5,451 nt of DNA from CAZCDM01 sp964497475 (lineage in GTDB: Bacteria > Planctomycetota > Phycisphaerae > SM23-33). The stretch is from the NCBI GenBank assembly GCA_964497475.1, contig CAZCDM010000155.1, forward strand, positions 1 to 5,451, read 5' to 3'. The notes beneath the pieces were generated by a model. The model made no database searches. It had not been told where the DNA came from and saw only the letters and a list, made by a program, of their open reading frames with translations. Below, piece by piece: positions 1 through 5,451 of this stretch (its first letter is position 1; the number at the start of each line of letters is the position of its first letter). The position numbers were made by a program, and so were the translations under genes.

Positions 1-32
1 AGCCCCGCCAGCCGCGTGGAATGTGCGGGGTT
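1..32 (-). other. Possible stem-loop after murD
   Basis: Bases 1-8 and 25-32 can pair over eight positions, one of them G-T (CCCCGC with GCGGGG at the core), around a 16-nt loop, 13 nt after the murD stop. On the minus strand it reads AACCCCGC then GCGGGGCT and is cut by the window edge, so any following U-run is not visible. It may be a terminator stem or chance pairing in GC-rich DNA. No start codon for another leftward gene appears in the 44 bases after murD. Confidence 0.2.
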
Positions 33-44
33 CGTGCGGGAGGG

Positions 45-1367
45 TTACTTCGCCTGGAGGTCTTTGACGAGCTTGCGGAAGGTCTCGCCGCGCTGCTCGT
101 AGTTGGCGAACTGATCGTAGCTGCTGCAGGCGGGGCTGAGCAGGACGACATCGCCCGGCCGGGCCAGGCGAACGGCCGCGGCGAAGGCTTCCTCCAGGGT
201 CTGGACGCTGACAGCTTCGGGGGGGTGGCGGTCGCGGCGGCAGTCGCAGAGGGCTTGCAGAATTCGCCCGCGGGTCGCGCCGAAGGTCACCACCGTCCGG
301 GCCCGCTCGTCGATGACCTGGGCGAACTCGTCGAAGCCCACGCCCTTGTCATGCCCGCCGCACAGCAGCACCGTCCGCCGCGGGGGAAACGCATCCATGG
401 CCACGATCGCCCCGGCCGGCGTGGTGCACTTGGAGTCGTTGAAGTAGCGCACGCGATCGACCTCGGCGACGAATTCCAGCCGATGGCTCAGCCCGGCGAA
501 CTGCCCCAGCACCCGCTCGGCGGTGGGGCGGTCGACATCGAACTGCCGGGCGATGGCCCAGGCGGCCTGGGCGTTGGCCTGGTTGTGCAGCCCGGGCACG
601 GCCAGCTCGAAGGGCTCGAAGCTCGGGCCGAACCAGTCGACCCGGCCGGGCGCTTCGCCGGCCCAGGCGGCCAGCACCTTGTCGGCCCGGTTGAGGATCA
701 GCAGGTCGTCCGGCCGCTGCTTGCGGAAGATGTTTTTCTTCGCCTCGGCGTAGCGGTCCATCGAGCCGTGGCGGTCGAGATGGTTCTGCGTGAGGTTGGT
801 CACCAGGGCCACGTCGGGGCAGCGGTCGATGGCTGGGAGTCGCTCGAGCTGAAAGCTCGACAGCTCGACCACCGCCAGGTCATCCGGGCCGATGGCGTCG
901 AGATCGCCGAGCAAACTCTTGCCGATATTCCCGCCGACATGCGTGGTGTATCGCTCGGCCAGCAGCTCGCCGGTCATGGCCGTGGTGGTGCTCTTGCCCA
1001 CGCTGCCGGTAATGCCGATCACGCGACACGGACACCGCTCCAGAAAGAGATTCATCTCGGTGGTCATCGCCACGCCAGCCTGGCGGGCCTCGGTAAGCAG
1101 GGCGTGCTCGGGCGGGATGGCCGGGTTGATCACGAGCAGGTCGGCGTCGAGGAAGTCCTCACGATGATGGCCGCCCAGGTGGAAGGTAATCGGCAGCTCG
1201 GCCAGCTCGGCGACCGACGCGGCCAGCGCCTCAGCCGGTGCCTGGTCGGAGACGGTCACGCGGGCGCCCTGGTTGCACAGCCAACGGGCAGCGGCCACGC
1301 CGCCGCCGAAGCGTCCCAGGCCGATCACGCTGACCCGTCGCGAGCGGAATGTCTCATGCGTTGACAC
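45..1367 (-). CDS. murD: UDP-N-acetylmuramoyl-L-alanine--D-glutamate ligase MurD
   Basis: Cytoplasmic Mur ligase that uses ATP to add D-glutamate to UDP-MurNAc-L-alanine in peptidoglycan precursor synthesis. The 440-residue product has the three Mur domains and matches the usual MurD length. Visible motifs are an N-terminal nucleotide-fold turn GLGRFGGG (16-23), the ATP P-loop GITGSVGKSTTT (118-129, Lys125), SSFQLE (170-175), NHLDRH (195-200), EAKKN (208-212, Lys210 the probable carbamylated lysine), GLSHRLEFV (292-300), NDSK (310-313), GGHDKG (337-342) and the C-terminal SPACSSYDQF/NYEQRG block (411-427). I chose the GTG at 1367 because AAGGAG lies 10 nt upstream and homology begins directly after it. 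An in-frame ATG at 1448 would add 27 Trp/Pro/Arg-rich residues that merely overlap the upstream gene. GTG overlaps the end of the M16 peptidase gene by 14 bp, so translation is probably coupled. Odd point: Val replaces the common Asn in the P-loop (GSVGKS). Identity is near certain; the start is probable. Confidence 0.96.
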   Translation of the reverse strand: MSTHETFRSRRVSVIGLGRFGGGVAAARWLCNQGARVTVSDQAPAEALAASVAELAELPITFHLGGHHREDFLDADLLVINPAIPPEHALLTEARQAGVAMTTEMNLFLERCPCRVIGITGSVGKSTTTAMTGELLAERYTTHVGGNIGKSLLGDLDAIGPDDLAVVELSSFQLERLPAIDRCPDVALVTNLTQNHLDRHGSMDRYAEAKKNIFRKQRPDDLLILNRADKVLAAWAGEAPGRVDWFGPSFEPFELAVPGLHNQANAQAAWAIARQFDVDRPTAERVLGQFAGLSHRLEFVAEVDRVRYFNDSKCTTPAGAIVAMDAFPPRRTVLLCGGHDKGVGFDEFAQVIDERARTVVTFGATRGRILQALCDCRRDRHPPEAVSVQTLEEAFAAAVRLARPGDVVLLSPACSSYDQFANYEQRGETFRKLVKDLQAK

Positions 1368-2595
1368 CAGGCAGGGTCTCCTTGGGGCCCAGGCCCAGCA
1401 CGGTCGGCTCGTCCAGCCGGCAGCGGCGGGCCAGGTCGTGAATGTCATCCGGCGTCACAGCCAGGGTCATTTCGATCTGCTCGGCCAGGGGTTGATACTC
1501 CCGGCGGTACTGCCAGTCGAAGCCCACCGCGGTCAGCCGACCCATGGGCTGCTCGCCCTTGATGGTGGCGGCGGTGGCGATTTTGTTGGCGGCGGCCTGG
1601 GTTTCCTCGGCGGTGGCCCCCTCGGCCAGGAACGTCGCGAAGACCTCGCGGGCGACGTTCAGGACCTCATTGGCCCGGTCCGGCGAGGCCGAGAGGAACG
1701 TCAGCAGCCCGCCCGAGCCGTCCATGGGGCTGTAGCTCATGGAGGCTTCGTCGGCCAGGGCGGTTTCGATCAGGGCGTAGTACAGTCGGCTGCCCGTGCC
1801 ATCGCCGAGCACCGTCGCCAGCACGTCCGCGGCGAACCGCTCGTCGTCCTGCATCGACGGCGCGGCGGTCATCAGCCCGATGGACTGGCGGGCGAGCTTG
1901 GCATCGACGATGCACTTGCCGGTCCGCGCGCCGTCGAAGGCGGTATCGTCGCGTGGCGCGTCGAAGGGTGTCCAGTGGCCGCACATGGACCGGGCCTGGT
2001 CGACGAGGGCGTCGAAGTCGATGGCGCCGCTGGCCACGAGCGTGACGTTGGTTGGCGAGTAGCGCCGGTCGAAGTACGCCTGCATGTCGTCGCGGGCCAT
2101 GTTGGTGATCGACTCGGTCGAGCCGAGAATCTCATTGCCCAGCGGATGGCCTGTAAAATGCAGGGTCATGAGGTTGTCGTACAGGCGAAAGTGGGGCATG
2201 TCCTGGTACATGGCGATCTCTTCGCAGATCACGCCCTTCTCGGTCTGGAAGTCGTCCTCGCGCAGGGCCGGTCGGAGGATATCGCAGAGCACGTCGAGAA
2301 CATCGTGCTGGTACTCCGGCAGGACGGCGGCGTAGTAGACGGTGTTTTCCTCGCTGGTGAAGGCGTTGTAGCTGGCGCCCATGCGGTCGTAGTCGAGGTT
2401 CACGTCGGCGGCCGAGCGTCGCTCCGTGCCCTTGAAGACCATGTGTTCGAGGAAGTGGCTCACGCCGGCGACGTCGGGGGTTTCGTCTCGGCTGCCGGTG
2501 CGAACGAAGAAGCCCGCGGCGAGCGACTCGGCGGCGGGGTTGATTTCGGCGAGGATGTCCAGGCCGTTGTCGAGGGTGGTGTGCTTGTGGTCCAT
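1354..2595 (-). CDS. M16-family zinc metallopeptidase, catalytic subunit (MPP-beta/insulinase-like)
   Basis: Zinc peptidase of family M16 (pitrilysin/insulinase/processing peptidase group), 413 residues, the size of a subfamily M16B half-unit. The inverted zinc motif HFLEH is at 47-51 (ligands His47 and His51, catalytic Glu50), and Glu126 follows after 74 residues as the likely third ligand, in the ICEEIAMYQD block. The family features FFVRTGSRDE (29-38), HMVFKGT (51-57) and ENTVYYA (83-89) are present, and the C-terminal domain has GDGTGSRLYY (264-273). In the usual REKxxLAY segment it has IETALAD, so the substrate-binding Tyr is replaced (Asp284). No signal peptide or membrane segment is seen, so it is probably cytoplasmic. 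The ATG shares one base with the stop of the preceding M16 gene (TAATG) and has no strong ribosome site of its own, which points to coupled translation. Substrates are unknown: candidates are peptides or presequence-like segments. Family assignment is secure. Confidence 0.93.
   Translation of the reverse strand: MDHKHTTLDNGLDILAEINPAAESLAAGFFVRTGSRDETPDVAGVSHFLEHMVFKGTERRSAADVNLDYDRMGASYNAFTSEENTVYYAAVLPEYQHDVLDVLCDILRPALREDDFQTEKGVICEEIAMYQDMPHFRLYDNLMTLHFTGHPLGNEILGSTESITNMARDDMQAYFDRRYSPTNVTLVASGAIDFDALVDQARSMCGHWTPFDAPRDDTAFDGARTGKCIVDAKLARQSIGLMTAAPSMQDDERFAADVLATVLGDGTGSRLYYALIETALADEASMSYSPMDGSGGLLTFLSASPDRANEVLNVAREVFATFLAEGATAEETQAAANKIATAATIKGEQPMGRLTAVGFDWQYRREYQPLAEQIEMTLAVTPDDIHDLARRCRLDEPTVLGLGPKETLPGVNA
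1378..1383 (-). promoter_or_regulatory. Shine-Dalgarno site for murD
   Basis: AAGGAG on the minus strand, 10 nt before the GTG at 1367. It lies inside the Pro-Lys-Glu codons near the end of the upstream M16 gene. It decides the murD start in favour of GTG over the ATG at 1448. The spacing is slightly long but workable. Confidence 0.6.
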
Positions 2596-3848
2596 TACGA
2601 GGCTTTCGGTTGGGTGGGCTCGGCGAGGGGCTCGGGGCCGACGGTGAGGATGGTGACGTCGTCGGCGGGCCAGGCGGCCAGGGCGGTGCGGATGTCGTCG
2701 TGGGTGACGGCCTGGATGCGGTCGTTGAGTTCATCGAGCGTGCGCTGCCGGCCGAGGTGGCGGAAGTCCGACGCGAGGGAGTTGGCCCGGGCGAGGGTAG
2801 ATTGGCCCTTCATGACCAGCGCGGCGCGGAGCTGCGTTTTGGCGCGGGAGAGTTCTTCGTCGTCGACGCCATCGGCGAGGTGGCGAACTTCGGCGAGGGT
2901 GACATCGAGGCTCTGCTGGGCCAGCTCGGGTCGCGTGCCGGCATAGGCGAAGAGCCCGGCCTGGCGGGTCATCGAGGAATAGCTCGCCCGGACCGCGTAG
3001 GCCAGGGCCCGCTTCTCGCGGACCTCGGTGAACAGGCGGCTGCCCATGCCCATGGAGAGCACGGCCTGGGCGACGCGGATGGGGTAGTAGGTGGCTTCGT
3101 CGTGCAGCGGCGGGGCCGGGCAGGCCAGGGTGATGTGCGTCTGGGAGGAGTCTTTGGCGATGTGGTGCATGCCGCCGGCGCGGTCGCCGGGGGTCACGGC
3201 TGGGGGCGTCGGGCCGGCCCAGTCGCCCAGCAGGGCGTCGATGCGGCCGCGCAGGGCGGGCCAGTCGAAGTTGCCCGCCACGGCGAGGATCGTGCCGTTG
3301 GGCGTCAGCAGGCGGGCGAGATGTTCTTTGACCCCCCGGGCTGTCATGGACGCGAGCGTCTCGGCGCGGCCGAGGGTCATGCGTCCCAGCGGCCAGGGGA
3401 AGAACTTCTCGCCGATCAGCGACAGGGCCATGCGGGCCGGCTGGTCTTCGAGGCCCTGAAGGTCCTGTTCGATGAGCTGGCGGCAGGGCTCGAAGCTCTC
3501 GGCTGGGAGGCGCGGGCGGCGGAGGATGTCGGCGAAGATCGCCAGGGCGTCGTCGAGATAGCGTCCGAGCTGGACGGCCGAGAGGTGTGTCGACTCGTGC
3601 CCGGCCGAGGAGCTGTGCTGCACGCCGAGGGAGTCGAGGGCGTCGTTGAGGGCCCGGCTGTCGCGGTCGCCTGCGCCGCGGAGCAGCCATTCGGCCGCCA
3701 CGGACGACGCGCCGGCCAGTTCGTCCGGCTCGGCCGCGGCCCCGGCGGGCAGGTCGATGGCCACGGCCACGGAGTTTGCGGCGGGCATGGGTTCGCCCAG
3801 CAGCGTCAGGCCGTTGGCGAGGGTGTGGGTGAACATCTCAGTTGCCAT
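2595..3848 (-). CDS. M16-family protein lacking the zinc site (MPP-alpha-like partner subunit)
   Basis: A 417-residue paralogue of the next gene, with the same M16B two-domain layout (ANGLTLLGE near the N-terminus, LTPNGTILAVAGNFDW at 181-196 closing the first domain). The zinc motif is gone: where the partner has HFLEH this protein reads SVAAE (49-53), and the distal Glu aligns with Asp129. It keeps the C-terminal Arg/Tyr element typical of substrate-binding subunits, GMGSRLF (267-273) and REKRALAY (277-284). This suggests a non-peptidase subunit that completes the active site of the downstream protein. The start at ATG 3848 is chosen because GGAAGGAG lies 5 nt upstream; an in-frame ATG at 3872 overlaps the predicted -10 box and would add eight unrelated residues. 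It is the first gene of a three-gene operon ending in murD. No signal peptide is seen. Family assignment is firm; lack of catalysis and pairing are inferred. Confidence 0.9.
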   Translation of the reverse strand: MATEMFTHTLANGLTLLGEPMPAANSVAVAIDLPAGAAAEPDELAGASSVAAEWLLRGAGDRDSRALNDALDSLGVQHSSSAGHESTHLSAVQLGRYLDDALAIFADILRRPRLPAESFEPCRQLIEQDLQGLEDQPARMALSLIGEKFFPWPLGRMTLGRAETLASMTARGVKEHLARLLTPNGTILAVAGNFDWPALRGRIDALLGDWAGPTPPAVTPGDRAGGMHHIAKDSSQTHITLACPAPPLHDEATYYPIRVAQAVLSMGMGSRLFTEVREKRALAYAVRASYSSMTRQAGLFAYAGTRPELAQQSLDVTLAEVRHLADGVDDEELSRAKTQLRAALVMKGQSTLARANSLASDFRHLGRQRTLDELNDRIQAVTHDDIRTALAAWPADDVTILTVGPEPLAEPTQPKAS

Positions 3849-3853
3849 GTGCT

Positions 3854-3859
3854 CTCCTT
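3854..3859 (-). promoter_or_regulatory. Shine-Dalgarno site for the first M16 gene
   Basis: AAGGAG on the minus strand, 5 nt before ATG 3848. It is the strongest ribosome site in the window and selects this ATG over the in-frame ATG 24 nt upstream. Confidence 0.7.
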
Positions 3860-3870
3860 CCAGGCCTTGC

Positions 3871-3898
3871 ATTGTAATCGGCGGGCGCTGGCGGGCAA
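3871..3898 (-). promoter_or_regulatory. Candidate sigma70-type promoter of the M16-M16-murD operon
   Basis: The minus strand reads TTGCCC (3893-3898, four of six matches to TTGACA), a 16-nt spacer, then TACAAT (3871-3876, five of six matches to TATAAT). Transcription would start near 3864, giving a leader of about 16 nt that still contains the AAGGAG site. The -10 box is an AT-rich island in GC-rich DNA and is well placed for the leftward operon. Read by eye, without scoring. Confidence 0.5.
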
Positions 3899-3915
3899 GG
3901 GGTCGTCGGCTTGGG

Positions 3916-3935
3916 TTTGCACGGGCCGGGGCAAA
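3916..3935. repeat. Short inverted repeat in the divergent promoter region
   Basis: Arms TTTGC (3916-3920) and GCAAA (3931-3935) flank a 10-nt GC-rich centre; the match continues outward as a G-T wobble plus one G-C pair. It covers the -35 box and spacer of the candidate rightward promoter and sits just upstream of the leftward -35. It could be an operator serving one or both units, but five-base arms can arise by chance. Confidence 0.25.
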
Positions 3936-3946
3936 TCTGGTAAGCT
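3917..3946 (+). promoter_or_regulatory. Candidate extended -10 promoter of the sulfatase maturase gene
   Basis: TTGCAC (3917-3922) is separated by 18 nt from TAAGCT (3941-3946). TG at 3938-3939 gives an extended -10 (TGnTAnnnT), which could offset the weak hexamers (three of six matches each). The predicted start near 3953 leaves a leader of about 60 nt before ATG 4014. No better candidate was seen by eye between the divergent genes in this direction. Confidence 0.35.
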
Positions 3947-3961
3947 GGACCGTTCAGAACC

Positions 3962-3986
3962 AAACCCCCGCCGCGGCAGGTGGTTT
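3962..3986 (+). other. Possible hairpin in the maturase mRNA leader
   Basis: AAACC (3962-3966) pairs with GGTTT (3982-3986); after one mismatch, CC (3968-3969) pairs with GG (3979-3980), around a GC-rich loop. It would lie in the transcribed leader 27 nt before the ATG. No riboswitch family is recognised, and there is no U-run that would make it a terminator. Function is unknown. Confidence 0.2.
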
Positions 3987-4013
3987 CGGACTTTTCACCG
4001 GATCGAGAGCAAC

Positions 4014-5360
4014 ATGCCCCCCCACAGCGTACCCCCGTTCAACATCATGGCCAAGCCGGCCGGCGGAATCTGCAACCTGGACTGCGCGTATTGCTACTAC
4101 ACCGCCAAGCCGCGGCAGCTCTACCCGGACGTGCCCCCCGCCGAGATGCGAATGAGCGAGGAGGTCCTGGCCAGCTATGTGCGTCAGTACCAGGAGCTCA
4201 TGCCCGTCCGCTGCGAGTTCGGCTGGCAGGGGGGCGAGCCGACGCTGATGGGCCTGGACTTCTTCCGGCGCGTCGTCGAGCTCCAGGCCGAGCACAAGGT
4301 CAGCCCGGCCCAGACGATCACCAACGGCCTGCAGACCAACGCCACCCTGCTGGACGATGCGTGGTGTGAGTTCCTGGCCGAGCACAAGTTCCTGGTCGGT
4401 ATCAGCATGGACGGCCCTGCCCAGTGGCACGACACGTTCCGCCGCGACCACGAGAACAACCCCAGCTTCCACCGCGCGTGGGCGGGCCTGGAGCTGTGCC
4501 GCAAGCATGGCGTGGACTTCAACGTGCTGGTGACGCTCAACAGCATCAACGCGCCGCACGCGGGCGACATCTATCGGTACTTCACCAATCGCGGCGTGGA
4601 GTATGTGCAGTTCATTCCGATTCTCGAGCGCATCTCCGGGCCGGGCGATCCGCCGTGGGAGGGCGAGCCGACGGCCTTCTCGTGCAGCCCGGAGCAGTTC
4701 GCGAAGTTCATGCACGAGGTGTTCGACCTCTGGCGGCAGCGCGATGTGGGGCGCGTCTCGGAGCGGCTGATCGACTCGGTGCTGCACACGCTGATGTTCG
4801 GCCAGGCCAGCACCTGCTGCTATTCCAAACAGTGCGCCAACGCCCACGTTATGGAATTCAACGGCGACCTGTACGTCTGCGACCACTTCGTGTACGACGA
4901 GTGGAAGCTGGGCAATATCATGGAGCGTCCGCTGGCCGAGCTGATCGGCGAGCCGATGCTGGAGACCTTCGCCGAGCTGAAAACCGCCTTGCCCGAGGTG
5001 TGCACGTCGTGTGAGTTTTTGCCATTCTGCCACGGCGGCTGCCCCAAGCACCACATGCCCATTTCCACCGAGCCCGGCCGGGTGAATTACTACTGCGAAG
5101 GGCTCAAGTCGTTCTTCGCCGAGGCGATTCCGATTCTGCGCGACATGGTGCCGTACATCCGCCAGGGGCAGATTCCGCCGATGAAGGACGGCCTGGTCGT
5201 GCCTGCCCCGCAGGCGGCGCCCCCAGGCGCCGGGCCGGGGCCTGCGGCCGTGCCGGGGCCGGTCCCGCCAGGTGCACAGCCGCCTGGCCCGGCCGGGCGA
5301 AACGACCCCTGCCCGTGCGGCTCGGGGCGAAAGTACAAACGCTGCTGCGGCAAGCGTTGA
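4014..5360 (+). CDS. Anaerobic sulfatase-maturating enzyme (anSME), radical SAM/SPASM, with C-terminal SEC-C motif
   Basis: A 448-residue radical-SAM enzyme expected to oxidise an active-site Cys or Ser of sulfatases to formylglycine in the cytoplasm, before export. The SAM-cluster motif is CNLDCAYC (Cys20, Cys24, Cys27), followed by WQGGEPT (71-77). The SPASM region carries eight cysteines (268, 274, 289, 330, 333, 339, 343, 361). Their spacing, and that of the SAM cysteines allowing a shift, matches the Clostridium perfringens anSME as I recall it, and Asp290 after Cys289 corresponds to its proposed catalytic Asp277. A Pro/Gly/Ala-rich linker (about 397-428) leads to a SEC-C tail, NDPCPCGSGRKYKRCC (430-445), a zinc-binding motif also found at the SecA C-terminus. 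ATG 4014 is the only plausible start: no ATG, GTG or TTG occurs in frame between the divergent promoters and it. The ribosome site is weak (GAGAG, 4 nt upstream). No sulfatase gene is in the window. Other SPASM peptide-modifying enzymes are possible but less likely. Confidence 0.92.
   Translation: MPPHSVPPFNIMAKPAGGICNLDCAYCYYTAKPRQLYPDVPPAEMRMSEEVLASYVRQYQELMPVRCEFGWQGGEPTLMGLDFFRRVVELQAEHKVSPAQTITNGLQTNATLLDDAWCEFLAEHKFLVGISMDGPAQWHDTFRRDHENNPSFHRAWAGLELCRKHGVDFNVLVTLNSINAPHAGDIYRYFTNRGVEYVQFIPILERISGPGDPPWEGEPTAFSCSPEQFAKFMHEVFDLWRQRDVGRVSERLIDSVLHTLMFGQASTCCYSKQCANAHVMEFNGDLYVCDHFVYDEWKLGNIMERPLAELIGEPMLETFAELKTALPEVCTSCEFLPFCHGGCPKHHMPISTEPGRVNYYCEGLKSFFAEAIPILRDMVPYIRQGQIPPMKDGLVVPAPQAAPPGAGPGPAAVPGPVPPGAQPPGPAGRNDPCPCGSGRKYKRCCGKR
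5199..5298 (+). repeat. Low-complexity Pro/Gly/Ala-coding linker
   Basis: GC-rich, repetitive coding DNA in which GCCGGGGCC occurs twice and which encodes about 33 residues dominated by Pro, Ala and Gly between the SPASM domain and the SEC-C motif. It probably forms a flexible tether and is the likeliest part of the gene to vary in length between strains. Confidence 0.6.
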
Positions 5361-5395
5361 ACGGCGGAAACGTCTACCCCGCATTTCTCACCGGC

Positions 5396-5424
5396 AGAAT
5401 AAGTAACTATCTCAAAACGGTCAA
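5396..5424 (-). promoter_or_regulatory. Candidate leftward promoter downstream of the maturase gene
   Basis: On the minus strand TTGACC (5419-5424, five of six matches), a 17-nt spacer and TATTCT (5396-5401, four of six) form a good sigma70-like pair in an unusually AT-rich patch. Transcription would begin near 5389 and run antisense into the 3' end of the maturase gene. No convincing leftward gene follows, so it is either an antisense-RNA promoter or chance. Confidence 0.28.
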
Positions 5425-5451
5425 TCGGTGTTTTCGGCGGTACCAGAGCAG

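Noticed and set aside
21..1364. 447-codon open frame on the plus strand opposite murD
   Set aside because: It is antisense to an unambiguous murD, has a low-complexity Gly/Ala/Val/His composition and no recognisable domain. Such frames are common opposite GC-rich genes.
1273..2946. 557-codon open frame on the plus strand opposite both M16 genes
   Set aside because: It spans the junctions of two well-supported opposite-strand genes, is Gly/Val/Arg-rich and has no domain. It is a codon-bias shadow.
3849..3872. Start of the first M16 gene at ATG 3872
   Set aside because: That ATG overlaps the predicted TACAAT -10 box and the added eight residues do not fit the family N-terminus; ATG 3848 has an ideal ribosome site.
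2610..4013. Upstream extension of the maturase frame by 468 codons
   Set aside because: The extension runs antisense through the M16 gene and both promoter candidates, and its residues are low-complexity. Homology begins just after ATG 4014.
3954..5384. 476-codon open frame on the minus strand opposite the maturase
   Set aside because: Although a promoter-like pair lies just before it, its Arg/Ala/Leu-rich product has no motif and the opposite strand carries all the radical-SAM signatures.
5361..5395. Rho-independent terminator after the maturase
   Set aside because: No stable inverted repeat followed by a T-run could be found; CGG/CCG matches are only three bases long.
1..5451. CRISPR array, insertion sequence, tRNA or defence island
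   Set aside because: There are no regularly spaced repeats, transposase or tRNA-like cloverleaf. All long frames are accounted for by four housekeeping or maturation genes.

Overview
The window suggests a high-GC, Gram-negative-type bacterium, most likely a planctomycete and perhaps of the Phycisphaerae class. This is an inference: GC is high throughout, there is a peptidoglycan ligase MurD with a slightly atypical N-terminal GLGRFGGG turn, and there is an anaerobic-type sulfatase maturase, an enzyme that fits sulfatase-rich planctomycetes. No rRNA or other phylogenetic marker is present to prove it.

Layout: two transcription units diverge from a 165-bp intergenic region at 3849-4013. Leftward (minus strand) lies a tightly packed three-gene operon: an M16-family protein that has lost its zinc site (2595-3848), a catalytic M16 zinc peptidase (1354-2595, joined by a TAATG stop/start overlap), and murD (45-1367, GTG start, 14-bp overlap with the peptidase gene). 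Rightward (plus strand) lies one gene, 4014-5360, for a radical-SAM/SPASM anaerobic sulfatase-maturating enzyme (anSME) with a proline-rich linker and a C-terminal SEC-C zinc-binding motif. The edges hold 44 bp after murD and 91 bp after the maturase, with no gene visible in either.

How the genes work together: the two M16 proteins have complementary defects. One keeps HxxEH and the distal Glu but lacks the Arg/Tyr motif; the other keeps the Arg/Tyr motif but lacks HxxEH. They probably form one heterodimeric peptidase, as in mitochondrial MPP alpha/beta and the Sphingomonas M16 pair. MurD adds D-Glu to UDP-MurNAc-L-Ala in the cytoplasm; why it is translationally linked to a peptidase is not evident from the sequence. 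The maturase converts an active-site Cys or Ser of sulfatases to formylglycine before export; no sulfatase gene lies in the window.

The most interesting points are the SEC-C tail on the sulfatase maturase, which may link formylglycine formation to nascent chains or the Sec export route; the split-active-site M16 pair; its coupling to murD; and candidate promoters and dyads in the divergent region. I see no mobile element, CRISPR array, tRNA or rRNA. Nothing here amounts to a clearly new defence or mobile system.
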